Source of the DNA: CAYYIS01 sp964470965
GTDB lineage: Bacteria; JAAXHH01; JABIQT01
Assembly (NCBI GenBank): GCA_964470965.1
Contig: CAYYIS010000002.1
Span: 155,657-219,656 of the forward strand
DNA: 64,000 bases
Direction of reading: 5' to 3'
Under the pieces are notes generated by a model, which ran no database searches, had not been told where the DNA came from, and saw nothing but the letters and a program-made list of their open reading frames with translations. Both the position numbers and the translations under genes were made by a program. This document shows, piece after piece, positions 27,901-36,191 of this stretch; the first letter of the stretch is position 1; every line of letters begins with the position of its first letter.

Positions 27901-30900
27901 TTGTCGTAGGATCCAATCCCGTCAGCGTTACCCGGTGACCTTTCAGCAGTGCGGATTCGGTTTTCGAGGCAATGCTGTCACTTTCGATGTCCTCGTTTAT
28001 AACGGCCCTGTAACTGGTGCCGTATATTATGGTGGCGTTGCCGGGTTCGTTGATATCGAACTCGATTATGGCACTGCTGGTATCCTTGTCAGAAACGGCG
28101 ATAGCCCTCACATCCGGAGCAACCGTGTCCGGGATGGGTTTCGTCCGGATGCTTAGAATTTCCGATTCCGCCGAGTAGCCATTGGCGTCTGTGTGTACGA
28201 CCCGCCAATGGTACAATGTCTCCGATTCAAGACCGGAAAAAGTCAGCGCATGACTTTTCTCAAGGTTCTGATCCACCACCTGGAACTCCGCGTTCGTGTC
28301 CTCCACCTCTTCCAACGTATTGAAAGAGGTGTCAGCCACGCCGTAACTTTCGGCACCCTCGTCACTGGTCCAGGAGACCGTGAATTGATCCGAGCTGACC
28401 GCGGTTACTTGGACACTGGTCGTGAACTTGGGGGGATCCGTATCCGGTGTGGCTTCAGTCCGGGCCACGCCGTCACGCCGCTCGCTCGTGTTACCGCTGC
28501 CGTCCTCTGAATAGACCCAATACAGGTATTCCGTCTCAGGACTGAGATTGGTGAGTGTCACGATATGCTTCTTAACCCGCGTGGGGTCGGAAACGGTGAG
28601 CGTATCCGGCGCGTTTAGAACCACCGACCCAGTACCCGCGGCCGAACCTTGTAGACCATCTACATCAATAGCCGTCGAAACAGAATTTTCCGAAGTTTGG
28701 GCAACATACCCGAGTTCAGTAGTGCCCGGTTCATCGGTCGAAAACGTGATAACAAGGGTTCTGTCCGTCTTGGCCGTCAACACCGGATTGGTCACCACCG
28801 GCGGCGTGATGTCCGGAGCCTTTTCCGTCTTGAACTGGAAGGGTTCGGTGAACTCAGAACTGTTTCCGCTCTTATCCTGGACTTTCGCACGGGCATAATA
28901 AACCGTGCCAGCTTCAAGACCCGACAGCGCAAGATCCGGATTGTGTTTGAATTGTTCGGTTGTCAACGCAAGTCCGAATTCATCCGTGGTGCCGTATTGA
29001 ACCGTCATGACAGCGGGTTCGTTCACCTTTGCTATCACGGTCGTCCTGTCGTCGGTAGTCGCCTGGACGTTCGGACCGGCAACAAACACGGGTTTACTTT
29101 TATCTGGCGCCGCCCTGGTGCGTCCAGAAAATCTGGCCGGATTGTTGTCGGTATCGTCTCTTGAAGGTCCGTTGTCATTTACGTCGACAAGTTCTATCTG
29201 CCCCGAATAGGTGGTGGTGGGATTTAATTCGGACAATTCTATGCGGCCGTTCCTACTGTACGTCTCGATATCGTAAACCAGTTCGGGGACAAGCGTAACG
29301 CCGTCCACGCTCTGAACCCGGACGGTGGCTCTGGCACCTTCGTTCGCGACCCACGCAAAAGTCAGGGCCGTATCGCTTCCTGACACCGCGGCCGGCAACT
29401 TGACAAAGGTCGGCGACTGCGTGTCAGGTGTTTCCTTCGTCCCGACAATAATAGGTCGGCTGCGGGTAAGGTTTCCGGCTTCATCACGAATATCAATTAC
29501 AACCGTGTAGGCCGTCGATTGCGATAGTCCCGTCACGTCCACAACGTGTTCGGCTTCGAAATCCCCGATCATCAGTGAATCCGACTGTTCCGTCCCGCTC
29601 GTATCCTCCCAGCTGTAATGTACCGTTACCGATACAATTTCATTAGACTTGAAAAAGACAGTGAACCGATTGTCCGTAACGGCGTCCCGGGCCGGTCCGG
29701 CAGTGAACTTAGGGGAAACGACGTCCGGTTTTATGGTTATCAGGAAGGATTCCGTTACGGTGTATTGGTAGTCACTTACAGATATTGTAATTCGATAGGA
29801 TCCCGTGTCGTTGACGGTGGGAACACCTGAAATCGCACCGGTCAGGGGATCAAGATCGAACCAGGCCGTGTTTAATTCAGGCGCAGAATAAGTGAGGCTG
29901 TCTCCCTCGGGATCCGTAGCGGAAAATCTGAAGGCATACCCTATGTCCTGAAAGCCTACCGCCAACACGGTTGACGTTATGGACGGTGAATCATTGACTG
30001 GAATTATGGTGATTTCCCGAGACAGCACATTACTCTGTGCCGCGCCTTCTCCTGAACCCGCATCGGCGCCGTCAAATACCTGTAGATTCACGGTTCTTGT
30101 GGTATCGGTGGGATTGTCGGAACTGTTATAGTAGGTAACGGTCCTCAAAGCTGCTTCATAAAGTGCAACTGTGGCGCTACCCTGTAACGACAGCATCCCG
30201 ATTTTATCGTTGAAAACACCTTCAATTCCGTCGGCGTCCGTAAAAGCCAGAAAGTCTATTCCACGTTCGTAGTCCACCAGCGTTACCTTCGCACCACTGA
30301 TTTCCTCCGAGTCAATGTCGGTTATTGCTGTTGTCTGCGTGATCGCTACCGGATCAGAATTCTCCTGGTAAACCAGTGGATTTGTCTCTATCTGGCTGAG
30401 AACAGGAGGGTCGTTAACCGGGGTCACGCTGACCGTCAGGCTCACTTCATCCGACTTGGGAATCTGGTTCTCCCCCGTGTGGCCTTGATCCGACACAGAA
30501 ATCGTGATTTCTCCGATGGCCTGCCCGTTTTCATCGTGTTCATCGGGTATAGGAGTAAAGGTCATTCCTCCCAAAGCCGTATTTATGGCGACTAAGGAAC
30601 CCGTATAACTGAGCTCTAATGTTCCGTTACCCGAACCGGTCAGCCCTTCGGTTGTCTCAAAAGAAACATTCCGGTTTGCCGAGATATCGATCGACATCTG
30701 TCCGTCGCCGACATCGATATCGGTAACGGAGATGTTATTTTCGACGTCCGCTCCGAAGTCCAACGGCGTGTCCTCAGCCGTGGCGACCGACACCGGAGCC
30801 GTAATCACCGGTCCATCATTCACCGCGTTGATATCGATTAACACAGTAGCCGTGTCGGTGAGTACCTCGAAGGTGTCTCCGGAATGGCCGTTGTCGGACA

Positions 30901-33900
30901 CGATAATATTGATTCTACCGGCCGAGGTTCCCGAGGTGTCGGGTGACGGCGTGAACGTGAGATTGTCTAACGCGGTGTTGATATCCGCCACCGTACCCGT
31001 ATAAACCAAATCATCGGAGTCGTCACCGGTGCCGCTCAATCCGGCTGTGGAACCAAGTTTGACCGTGCCGACGGACGTAATGATCAACGACATGTTTTCG
31101 TCACCGACATCCGAGTCCGAAACCACCAACTGCACGCCGCTGTCGGAGTTGAAAGTGACGGGCGTGTCTTCGTCAGTCATCACGGCCTCAGGCGCCGCAA
31201 TCACGGGGGGATCATTTTTGCTGGTACTTCCTATTTGAATGGCAAATATTGCAGACCGCTCCTGCTGGTCCTCACCGGAATTTCCGAGATCCGAAACCTC
31301 AATATGAAGGACGAGTCTGAGGCCCTGTTCGCTGGGGGGCGGAACGTAAGCCATATCGGAAAGGGCGGTATTGAGGTCCGACAGACTTCCCTTATAACTC
31401 AATGCACCCGTGCCGTTTCCTGTGCCGGTGAGGCCGCTAACCGTCGATAGAGTGACCGTGCCGGGTCCCGTGATGTCTAACTTTAACTCTCCCTCCCCGA
31501 CATCAACGTCCGCGATGGTGATCGCGTTCTGGTTGGCAACACTGAAACTGAAGGATTCGTCTTCTGCCACCACTGCATTAGGCGGGCCTGAAATAACCGG
31601 TGCATCGTTCACCGAAGTGATATCAATCTGAACGACATGCTGCGCGCCTTTCACACCGCCACTTCCGGTGTTTCCTTTGTCTTCCACCTTGATTTTCAGA
31701 CTATCCGCCGCGGACCCGTTGACATCCTTCGCCGGAAAATAGGTTAAGCCGGCCAATACCGTGCTGACGTTTCTGACCAGGCCGGAAAACCGGACCATGG
31801 AGGTGCCGTCTTCACCGCCGATCACATCCACGCCCTGCACCCTGTTCAGCTTTAACCGGCCCGAGGTGACAGTGAGACCGACCTCCAACACGTCCATGTC
31901 GGGATCCTCGACATCGAACCGTTCGAAATTTGGGAGTTCTCCTTTCCCCCCACCAAACAGAAGAGGAGTGTCCTCAATCGCCGTCACGGAGGCGCCGGCG
32001 ATTATTACAGGGGCGTCATTTACGGCCGTGACGCCAATATTCCTAGACACCTCATTGCTCCGCGCCAGTTGGCCGCCGGTGCCGTCGTTCACTCGGAACA
32101 CGACCGACCTGGTACCGGGACGCGGATTTTCGCTGCGACTCACGTAGGTGACGGAACGCAATACCGCCTGGTATTCCGAGGCGGCCGCTTCACCGGTAAG
32201 CCGCAGGATACCCTGGGTCGGATCGTAATTACCTTCGATATGTACTGGTCCAACAACGAAGCCGAGCCAGTCACCGGGCCCATGATCGATAATCTTGACG
32301 GATGCCTCTGCGATCTTACCTTCTGCATCACTTACCTGAAGGGCAGCGGAAACCTGCACGGAATCGCCGTTTTCCTCAAATGCCAAAGGCGTCGTTTCCA
32401 TCCCGCTCAATACCGGAGGGTCGTTCACCGAACGGATATCGATCTGAACGACGTGCTCTCCGCTTTTGGCGCCGCCGCTTCCGGTAAAACCCTGGTCATC
32501 CAAGCGGATCGTGAGACTGCCCGCACCCTGACCATTCACGTTTTCAGGCGGGGAGTAGCGTAACCCCTCCAGGGCCGCATTGATCTCCTCCACGGAACCG
32601 GAAAATTTCAGGGACCCGTCTCCGTCCGCGGGCGTTATGCCACTGGATGGGTTCAGGGATACGTTGCCAACCGCGGAAAGCGCCACGGTCAACGCACCAT
32701 TTTCCGAGTCCCCCGCATCGGGATCGCGAACGGAAATTCTGTTGCCCGAGGTCCTGCTGAAAACCAAGTCTCTATCCTCATCAATGGTGAATCTGGAGCG
32801 ATCGCGGAAATCCGCTAAGCGGCCGCTCTCGATGTAAACCTCAGGTGCGTCATTCACGGCCTTTACGGAGACGCTTACGTTTGCGCTCGAGGTGCCGCCA
32901 TTACCGTCGGCCACCGTGTAGCTAAACACGTCATCCTGTCCGGTTACTTCATTGTTGTAATCTTGGTACGGCGTATAAACCAAGCCACCCGTGTTGATCA
33001 GTACAACCCCATTTTCCGGCTGGGTGACTTTGGAGATGGTGAGGACGCGGTCGAGCTCTGCCTTATCGTTTTCCAGGACGTTGATGGTGACCGGCGTATC
33101 TTCGTCGGTCGTCACCTGATCATCCACCGCGACCGTAATGATCAAAACGGGGTTGATGTTGATCTTGATTTCTCTCCGAGCCGTCAAAGGATTCTGGTCA
33201 TCTCCCGAGTTCCCCAAGTCATTCACAACGATCGTCACGCTGCCGTTTTCATCATTATGGGGAGTAGGGGTATACAACATGCCGTCCAGCGCGTTGTTGA
33301 TGGCACCCAGAGAACCCGTGATGACCACGGCGNNNNNNNNNNNNNNNNNNNNNNNNNNNNNNNNNNNNNNNNNNNNNNNNNNNNNNNNNNNNNNNNNNNN
33401 NNNNNNNNNNNNNNNNNNNNNNNNNNNNNNNNCCGTATCTTCCGCGGTGGTCTGTTCAGCCGGTGAAACGATCGTAGGGGCATCGTTGGTTGAGCTGACG
33501 GAAACCGTACGTGACAGGGGCGGACCGCTGCTCACCAGTTGACCGGGTACGCCGTCATCGATCACGAAAGTGATCTGCCGGTCACCGCTGGTCGGGGCCT
33601 CACTGGTGTTCTCATAGGCCACCGACCTGAGAGCCGCCTGGAAATCTGAACTGGCGGCCGGACCATTCAATGTCAGAATACCCATTTCCGCATTGAAACT
33701 GGCTGTGATCCCGGTCTGATTCGCAAATCGGAGGTGGTCTTCGCCCGAGCGGTATCCATTAATACCAACCGTCGCATGGGACAACTCAATGTTATCAATG
33801 TCTTGTATGGCCAGCGTTCCGGTTACCTTGACCGCCCCATCGTTTTCCACGTAGGCCAGGGCGCCTGTTTCTATACCGGTCAGCACCGGCGCATCGTTCA

Positions 33901-35473
33901 CTGGTGTGATATTGATATTAATAGTCTTCTGGACCGTCAAAGGATTCTGATCATCTCCTGTGTTCCCCATGTCATTCACAACGATCGTCACGCTGCCGCT
34001 TACATCGTTATCGGGGGTAGGGGCATACACCATGCCGTCCAGCGCGTTGTTGATGGCACCCAGAGAACCCGTGATGACCACGGCGTCCGTGCCATTGCCA
34101 GTGATGCCAACGCCTGCAATGTTACTCAGCGTCAGCGTGCTGGTTGCCGACAGGGAAACCTCAATATCTTCGCCACCGGCGTCCACGTCCGCGATGGTGA
34201 TCGCGTTCTGGTTGGCAACACTGAACGTCAGGTCCGTATCTTCCGCGGTGGTCTGTTCAGCCGGTGAAACGATCGTAGGGGCATCGTTCATGGGACGGAC
34301 ATTCACTTTTACGAATGCGGTAGCTTGACCACCCCGGCCGTCGCCGACCGTGTAGGAAAACTGTTCGGCGCCGTAGTCCGAGTTGTAATCCAGGCTAGGC
34401 GTATACGTTACCGTGTTTCCTCCTTGACCGATGGTTACGTCACCGTTGTCCGGCTGAGACACCTGGGTGATGATTAAGGCGTCTGAATTCGCGTCACTGT
34501 CGTTTGCTATTACTGGAATGTCGACGGGCGTGTCCTCGTCGGTACCGATACTGTCATCCACCGCGACCGGTTGAATATTGACAAAATAGGAACCGTTTAC
34601 ATGCGCCCCCTGCGGCATAGGCACGGCATCCGCGTCGGAGATGAGGATATCGGAAAACGCCAGTTGCGTTTCACCGAGACCGCGCGCGGCCGTGTAACTG
34701 ATCTCTACGATGGGGCCCTCGCCGGAACCCAGCGGGTTGGAGAGACTGTACAACGCGATCGCAAGGCCGTTCGGGGTTTCATTGTGGGTGACGGTAAAAG
34801 TTTCCGCACGCCCCACCGCGGACACGCTTGCGACATCCAGGTTGTTCGGCGTATCGGTGAGCGTAAACTGAATCCCTGCCACGGTACGATTCTGGTCCGG
34901 ATTGTTCAAACTAACGGTAATGACACCGGTGGCACCTACAAGGGCATCACCCGAGGTGGCACTCAAAAAAGATGGTGCCGTTGTGCGAATGGTGAATATA
35001 CCGGACGACTGCGTACCGGTAATCGCGCCTCCCTGGGGATCGGCTACCACTATCTCGTTGAGCGACAAGTCCACAGAATTCCCGGGTGTTGCGCCAGAAG
35101 CCACGCGGTACAGCACTTCGGCGATGGTACCAGCACCGGGCATCAGGGTGTCACCGCTCAGGCTGTATATGATTATTTTGACGCTGTCTCCGTCTGCGAA
35201 GATCGTCTCATCAATTAGGAAACTGCTTTCCAGAAAGCGAGTCCCAAGGCGGACTTCTGTCGGTTCTATATCAGGAGAAACATTTCGCAGCGTAAATTCG
35301 ATACCGCTCACACCCACATCATTCGTCATGTCGATACGCACGATATTGCCGGAACTGTTCGGATCACCAGCTGCATTCTGCACTTCGATTCCCATCGAGC
35401 TTTGTGCGATGGCGGCGGGCACGGTGAACGCAAAAACAAAAAATGTCAGAAAGCCTGTTACGTATCTGTACAC
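24998..35473 (-). CDS. Giant secreted adhesin: cohesin-like, cadherin-like and fibronectin-like repeats
   Basis: About 3,490 residues as assembled. I place the start at GTG 35473 (AAGGAG 8 nt upstream), giving a clean signal peptide ending VPAAIAQ; a longer TTG frame lacks support. Order: two cohesin-like modules sharing an ADPQGGA-type edge; about 13 tandem cadherin-like/VCBS-type repeats linked by NDAPV- or NDPPV-type motifs with EDTP; one He_PIG-like Ig domain; then about a dozen fibronectin III-like modules joined by P-D-x3-P linkers; finally an ENYPNPFNPTTSIRYELP FlgD-like/type IX sorting domain. It is probably exported and surface-bound, mediating calcium-dependent adhesion. An N gap at 33333-33432 breaks one repeat, so length is uncertain. 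Confidence 0.9.
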   Translation of the reverse strand: MYRYVTGFLTFFVFAFTVPAAIAQSSMGIEVQNAAGDPNSSGNIVRIDMTNDVGVSGIEFTLRNVSPDIEPTEVRLGTRFLESSFLIDETIFADGDSVKIIIYSLSGDTLMPGAGTIAEVLYRVASGATPGNSVDLSLNEIVVADPQGGAITGTQSSGIFTIRTTAPSFLSATSGDALVGATGVITVSLNNPDQNRTVAGIQFTLTDTPNNLDVASVSAVGRAETFTVTHNETPNGLAIALYSLSNPLGSGEGPIVEISYTAARGLGETQLAFSDILISDADAVPMPQGAHVNGSYFVNIQPVAVDDSIGTDEDTPVDIPVIANDSDANSDALIITQVSQPDNGDVTIGQGGNTVTYTPSLDYNSDYGAEQFSYTVGDGRGGQATAFVKVNVRPMNDAPTIVSPAEQTTAEDTDLTFSVANQNAITIADVDAGGEDIEVSLSATSTLTLSNIAGVGITGNGTDAVVITGSLGAINNALDGMVYAPTPDNDVSGSVTIVVNDMGNTGDDQNPLTVQKTININITPVNDAPVLTGIETGALAYVENDGAVKVTGTLAIQDIDNIELSHATVGINGYRSGEDHLRFANQTGITASFNAEMGILTLNGPAASSDFQAALRSVAYENTSEAPTSGDRQITFVIDDGVPGQLVSSGPPLSRTVSVSSTNDAPTIVSPAEQTTAEDTXXXXXXXXXXXXXXXXXXXXXXXXXXXXXXXXXXAVVITGSLGAINNALDGMLYTPTPHNDENGSVTIVVNDLGNSGDDQNPLTARREIKININPVLIITVAVDDQVTTDEDTPVTINVLENDKAELDRVLTISKVTQPENGVVLINTGGLVYTPYQDYNNEVTGQDDVFSYTVADGNGGTSSANVSVSVKAVNDAPEVYIESGRLADFRDRSRFTIDEDRDLVFSRTSGNRISVRDPDAGDSENGALTVALSAVGNVSLNPSSGITPADGDGSLKFSGSVEEINAALEGLRYSPPENVNGQGAGSLTIRLDDQGFTGSGGAKSGEHVVQIDIRSVNDPPVLSGMETTPLAFEENGDSVQVSAALQVSDAEGKIAEASVKIIDHGPGDWLGFVVGPVHIEGNYDPTQGILRLTGEAAASEYQAVLRSVTYVSRSENPRPGTRSVVFRVNDGTGGQLARSNEVSRNIGVTAVNDAPVIIAGASVTAIEDTPLLFGGGKGELPNFERFDVEDPDMDVLEVGLTVTSGRLKLNRVQGVDVIGGEDGTSMVRFSGLVRNVSTVLAGLTYFPAKDVNGSAADSLKIKVEDKGNTGSGGVKGAQHVVQIDITSVNDAPVISGPPNAVVAEDESFSFSVANQNAITIADVDVGEGELKLDITGPGTVTLSTVSGLTGTGNGTGALSYKGSLSDLNTALSDMAYVPPPSEQGLRLVLHIEVSDLGNSGEDQQERSAIFAIQIGSTSKNDPPVIAAPEAVMTDEDTPVTFNSDSGVQLVVSDSDVGDENMSLIITSVGTVKLGSTAGLSGTGDDSDDLVYTGTVADINTALDNLTFTPSPDTSGTSAGRINIIVSDNGHSGDTFEVLTDTATVLIDINAVNDGPVITAPVSVATAEDTPLDFGADVENNISVTDIDVGDGQMSIDISANRNVSFETTEGLTGSGNGTLELSYTGSLVAINTALGGMTFTPIPDEHDENGQAIGEITISVSDQGHTGENQIPKSDEVSLTVSVTPVNDPPVLSQIETNPLVYQENSDPVAITQTTAITDIDSEEISGAKVTLVDYERGIDFLAFTDADGIEGVFNDKIGMLSLQGSATVALYEAALRTVTYYNSSDNPTDTTRTVNLQVFDGADAGSGEGAAQSNVLSREITIIPVNDSPSITSTVLAVGFQDIGYAFRFSATDPEGDSLTYSAPELNTAWFDLDPLTGAISGVPTVNDTGSYRITISVSDYQYTVTESFLITIKPDVVSPKFTAGPARDAVTDNRFTVFFKSNEIVSVTVHYSWEDTSGTEQSDSLMIGDFEAEHVVDVTGLSQSTAYTVVIDIRDEAGNLTRSRPIIVGTKETPDTQSPTFVKLPAAVSGSDTALTFAWVANEGARATVRVQSVDGVTLVPELVYDIETYSRNGRIELSELNPTTTYSGQIELVDVNDNGPSRDDTDNNPARFSGRTRAAPDKSKPVFVAGPNVQATTDDRTTVIAKVNEPAVMTVQYGTTDEFGLALTTEQFKHNPDLALSGLEAGTVYYARAKVQDKSGNSSEFTEPFQFKTEKAPDITPPVVTNPVLTAKTDRTLVITFSTDEPGTTELGYVAQTSENSVSTAIDVDGLQGSAAGTGSVVLNAPDTLTVSDPTRVKKHIVTLTNLSPETEYLYWVYSEDGSGNTSERRDGVARTEATPDTDPPKFTTSVQVTAVSSDQFTVSWTSDEGAESYGVADTSFNTLEEVEDTNAEFQVVDQNLEKSHALTFSGLESETLYHWRVVHTDANGYSAESEILSIRTKPIPDTVAPDVRAIAVSDKDTSSAIIEFDINEPGNATIIYGTSYRAVINEDIESDSIASKTESALLKGHRVTLTGLDPTTKYYFRVKSKDALENESEFLPVENAYDFTTLDVPDTTPPRISGISVTARTENGATINFVTDELSNTTIRFGLSSADGDLKNVVEDGDLVQEHQISLTNLEPSTTYHFRVAAKDQGGYSSQAPGANNLPRTFRTEAAPDNQPPIFTVNPNLDWKSDDEAYITFETSEPSDAKIYYKPIWAAYYVSASNVARITSHTVQLSNLDRGETYLFIVEVKDAAGNKNFSGGVSESIIVTKVGLNRFKITGIQQASAGRFTTNQAPDTQAPVIISQPSITSRDDNSITIQWATDELSTSTVDYGIDSNNLDQRHEDGTLVTDHTVNITGLSPTTIYGYTVSSTDPSNNGPTVSVASVATTTAQPDVSPPVIDTTPVVSSTYVSVADGASATIVWTTDEPSDTKVEFGTSSSLGEVKSISEAVTSHSVTITRLTPGSVYHYRVASTDQSGNGPVTSNTETFAAESQPDTQAPVISNVDTSGTADDRITVAWDTDELSTTVLLVIEQGTSDTVTVSDGAFLASHSATVTQDNSGNAVKSATTYSFIAESFDASGNGVISSGLITTAAAPDTVAPDVPDNISAEAGNAQVQLSWSGVTDADLAGYDVFQDGSQIASGVQDTLFDVTGLDNGTSVEFTVRSVDNIGNTSAVSSAAATTPLATLAPSAPTVAGTFDMGGNVVTTVSVKPILVVDNVTPVAGRAAPTYSFAVYGDSSLTNLVISTSGVVEGTSGNPTHWQVVDPTLPDQIALIDGTHYYWRARANDGVTDGPWSAAATFIASSSEPVGVELVSFTAESDRGKVSLHWQTLIDLGVQGFNVYRSVNQNGPFESVSSGLIRGRAGVYEFNDFDVHVNMTYYYQVEVNSSLHGNRRHGPISVKVTPPNTYAIEQNYPNPFNPTTSIRYELPQSGHVELTVYNILGQEVRRLVDMQQDAGFHTIQWNGLNTVQNRVSSGVYLYRIAVRVDGQSTFSKTKKMLLVK
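33181..33487. repeat. Near-identical intragenic repeat, copy A (contains the gap)
   Basis: Left flank 33181-33332 (152 bp) is highly similar to 33934-34085, and right flank 33433-33487 (55 bp) appears identical to 34234-34288. This is one cadherin-like module of the adhesin, recently duplicated or gene-converted. The intact copy has 148 bp where this copy has 100 N. Confidence 0.9.
33333..33432. other. Assembly gap (100 N)
   Basis: Exactly 100 undetermined bases, the usual placeholder for a gap of unknown size. By comparison with the intact copy the real gap is probably 148 bp. The 48-bp difference is a multiple of three, so the reading frame would survive. Confidence 0.95.
33934..34288. repeat. 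Near-identical intragenic repeat, copy B (intact)
   Basis: Partner of 33181-33487. It encodes the cadherin-like module with VSPAEQTTAEDT, SVANQNAITIADVD and AVVITGSLGAINNALDGM. Its intact middle (34086-34233) shows what is probably missing in the gap. Confidence 0.9.
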
Positions 35474-35551
35474 GGGAGTCGCTCCTTTGGAATGTTGGGA
35501 ACAACCGGAAACTGCCAACAATTCGTCCAGTTATTTCTATTCCGGAAATGT

Positions 35552-35580
35552 AAAGTAGAACCTAAATAGGATAATATCAA
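35552..35580 (-). promoter_or_regulatory. Possible promoter of the giant adhesin
   Basis: On the minus strand, TTGATA (35575-35580), 17-bp spacer, TACTTT (35552-35557), in the AT-rich 172-bp spacer before the adhesin; leader about 70 nt. It would allow adhesin expression separate from the two upstream genes. Confidence 0.4.
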
Positions 35581-35645
35581 GGCTAAAACCCGTCTCGCTA
35601 ACACACGATATTTAACAGTTTATTTTAATTATAATCTTCAAGATC

Positions 35646-36170
35646 CTATTGAATATTAAACGTTCCGTCAATGGAAACTACTGGAACCGCCCCCCCTTTA
35701 GGATCTGCAAGTACGACATCTTTTATATTTACAGTAATCATTCCTTTAGGCGCCTTCGCGCTCACGCTGAAGAATACCTCCAGAACCGGCCCGGATCCTG
35801 TATCAATGGTGTACGCGGCATTAAAGTCGACCAGGATGATCTTTCCATTCTGCCTGTTCCAGTGCGGCATCATTCCACTGGATCTCATCGTGGTCTTGAC
35901 GCTGTCTATCGCAAGGAATTCGTGGGATGTTTCCACGGTCAGTTGCAGCCCCGCGATTTCATTCAAGTTCTTCAGCGCCAGTTGAACCACGTGCCCCTGG
36001 CTTCCGGGCTTACCATTGTTTCCCATAACCTCCAGGGTGTCTGCCTGTGCCGTAGCGCGCTGCGGCAACAGGCAGGCGGTGAAAAACACCAAGGTCACCA
36101 TCAACAACCGGCTCCGCCTACCCTGTGAACGTCTAAAAAAATTTGGGCCAAGGGAAGGATTTAGTGTCAT
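35646..36170 (-). CDS. Small secreted cohesin-like protein
   Basis: 174 residues. Basic N-terminus and hydrophobic core (LLMVTLVFFTACLLPQRATAQ) form a signal peptide. The mature part is a single beta-rich module (HVVQLALKNLNEIAGLQLTVE to GPVLEVFFSVSAKA and VVLADPKGGAVPVVSIDGTF) that shares its closing ADPxGGA edge with the first cohesin-like modules of the downstream adhesin. Cohesins bind dockerins, and a dockerin-like protein is encoded 21 bp upstream, so a secreted complex is plausible. An internal ATG at 36101 is an alternative start. No C-terminal sorting domain. Confidence 0.75.
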   Translation of the reverse strand: MTLNPSLGPNFFRRSQGRRSRLLMVTLVFFTACLLPQRATAQADTLEVMGNNGKPGSQGHVVQLALKNLNEIAGLQLTVETSHEFLAIDSVKTTMRSSGMMPHWNRQNGKIILVDFNAAYTIDTGSGPVLEVFFSVSAKAPKGMITVNIKDVVLADPKGGAVPVVSIDGTFNIQ

Positions 36171-36191
36171 CGATAAACTCAGCGCATAGCA

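Noticed and set aside
33181..34288. CRISPR or tandem-array reading of the repeated DNA
   Set aside because: The repeats are long, coding and in frame, encode cadherin-like modules, and have no short-repeat/spacer pattern.
26900..34900. Many long open frames antisense to the adhesin
   Set aside because: They lack ribosome sites and family motifs and mirror the repeat periodicity of the opposite strand; treated as shadows.
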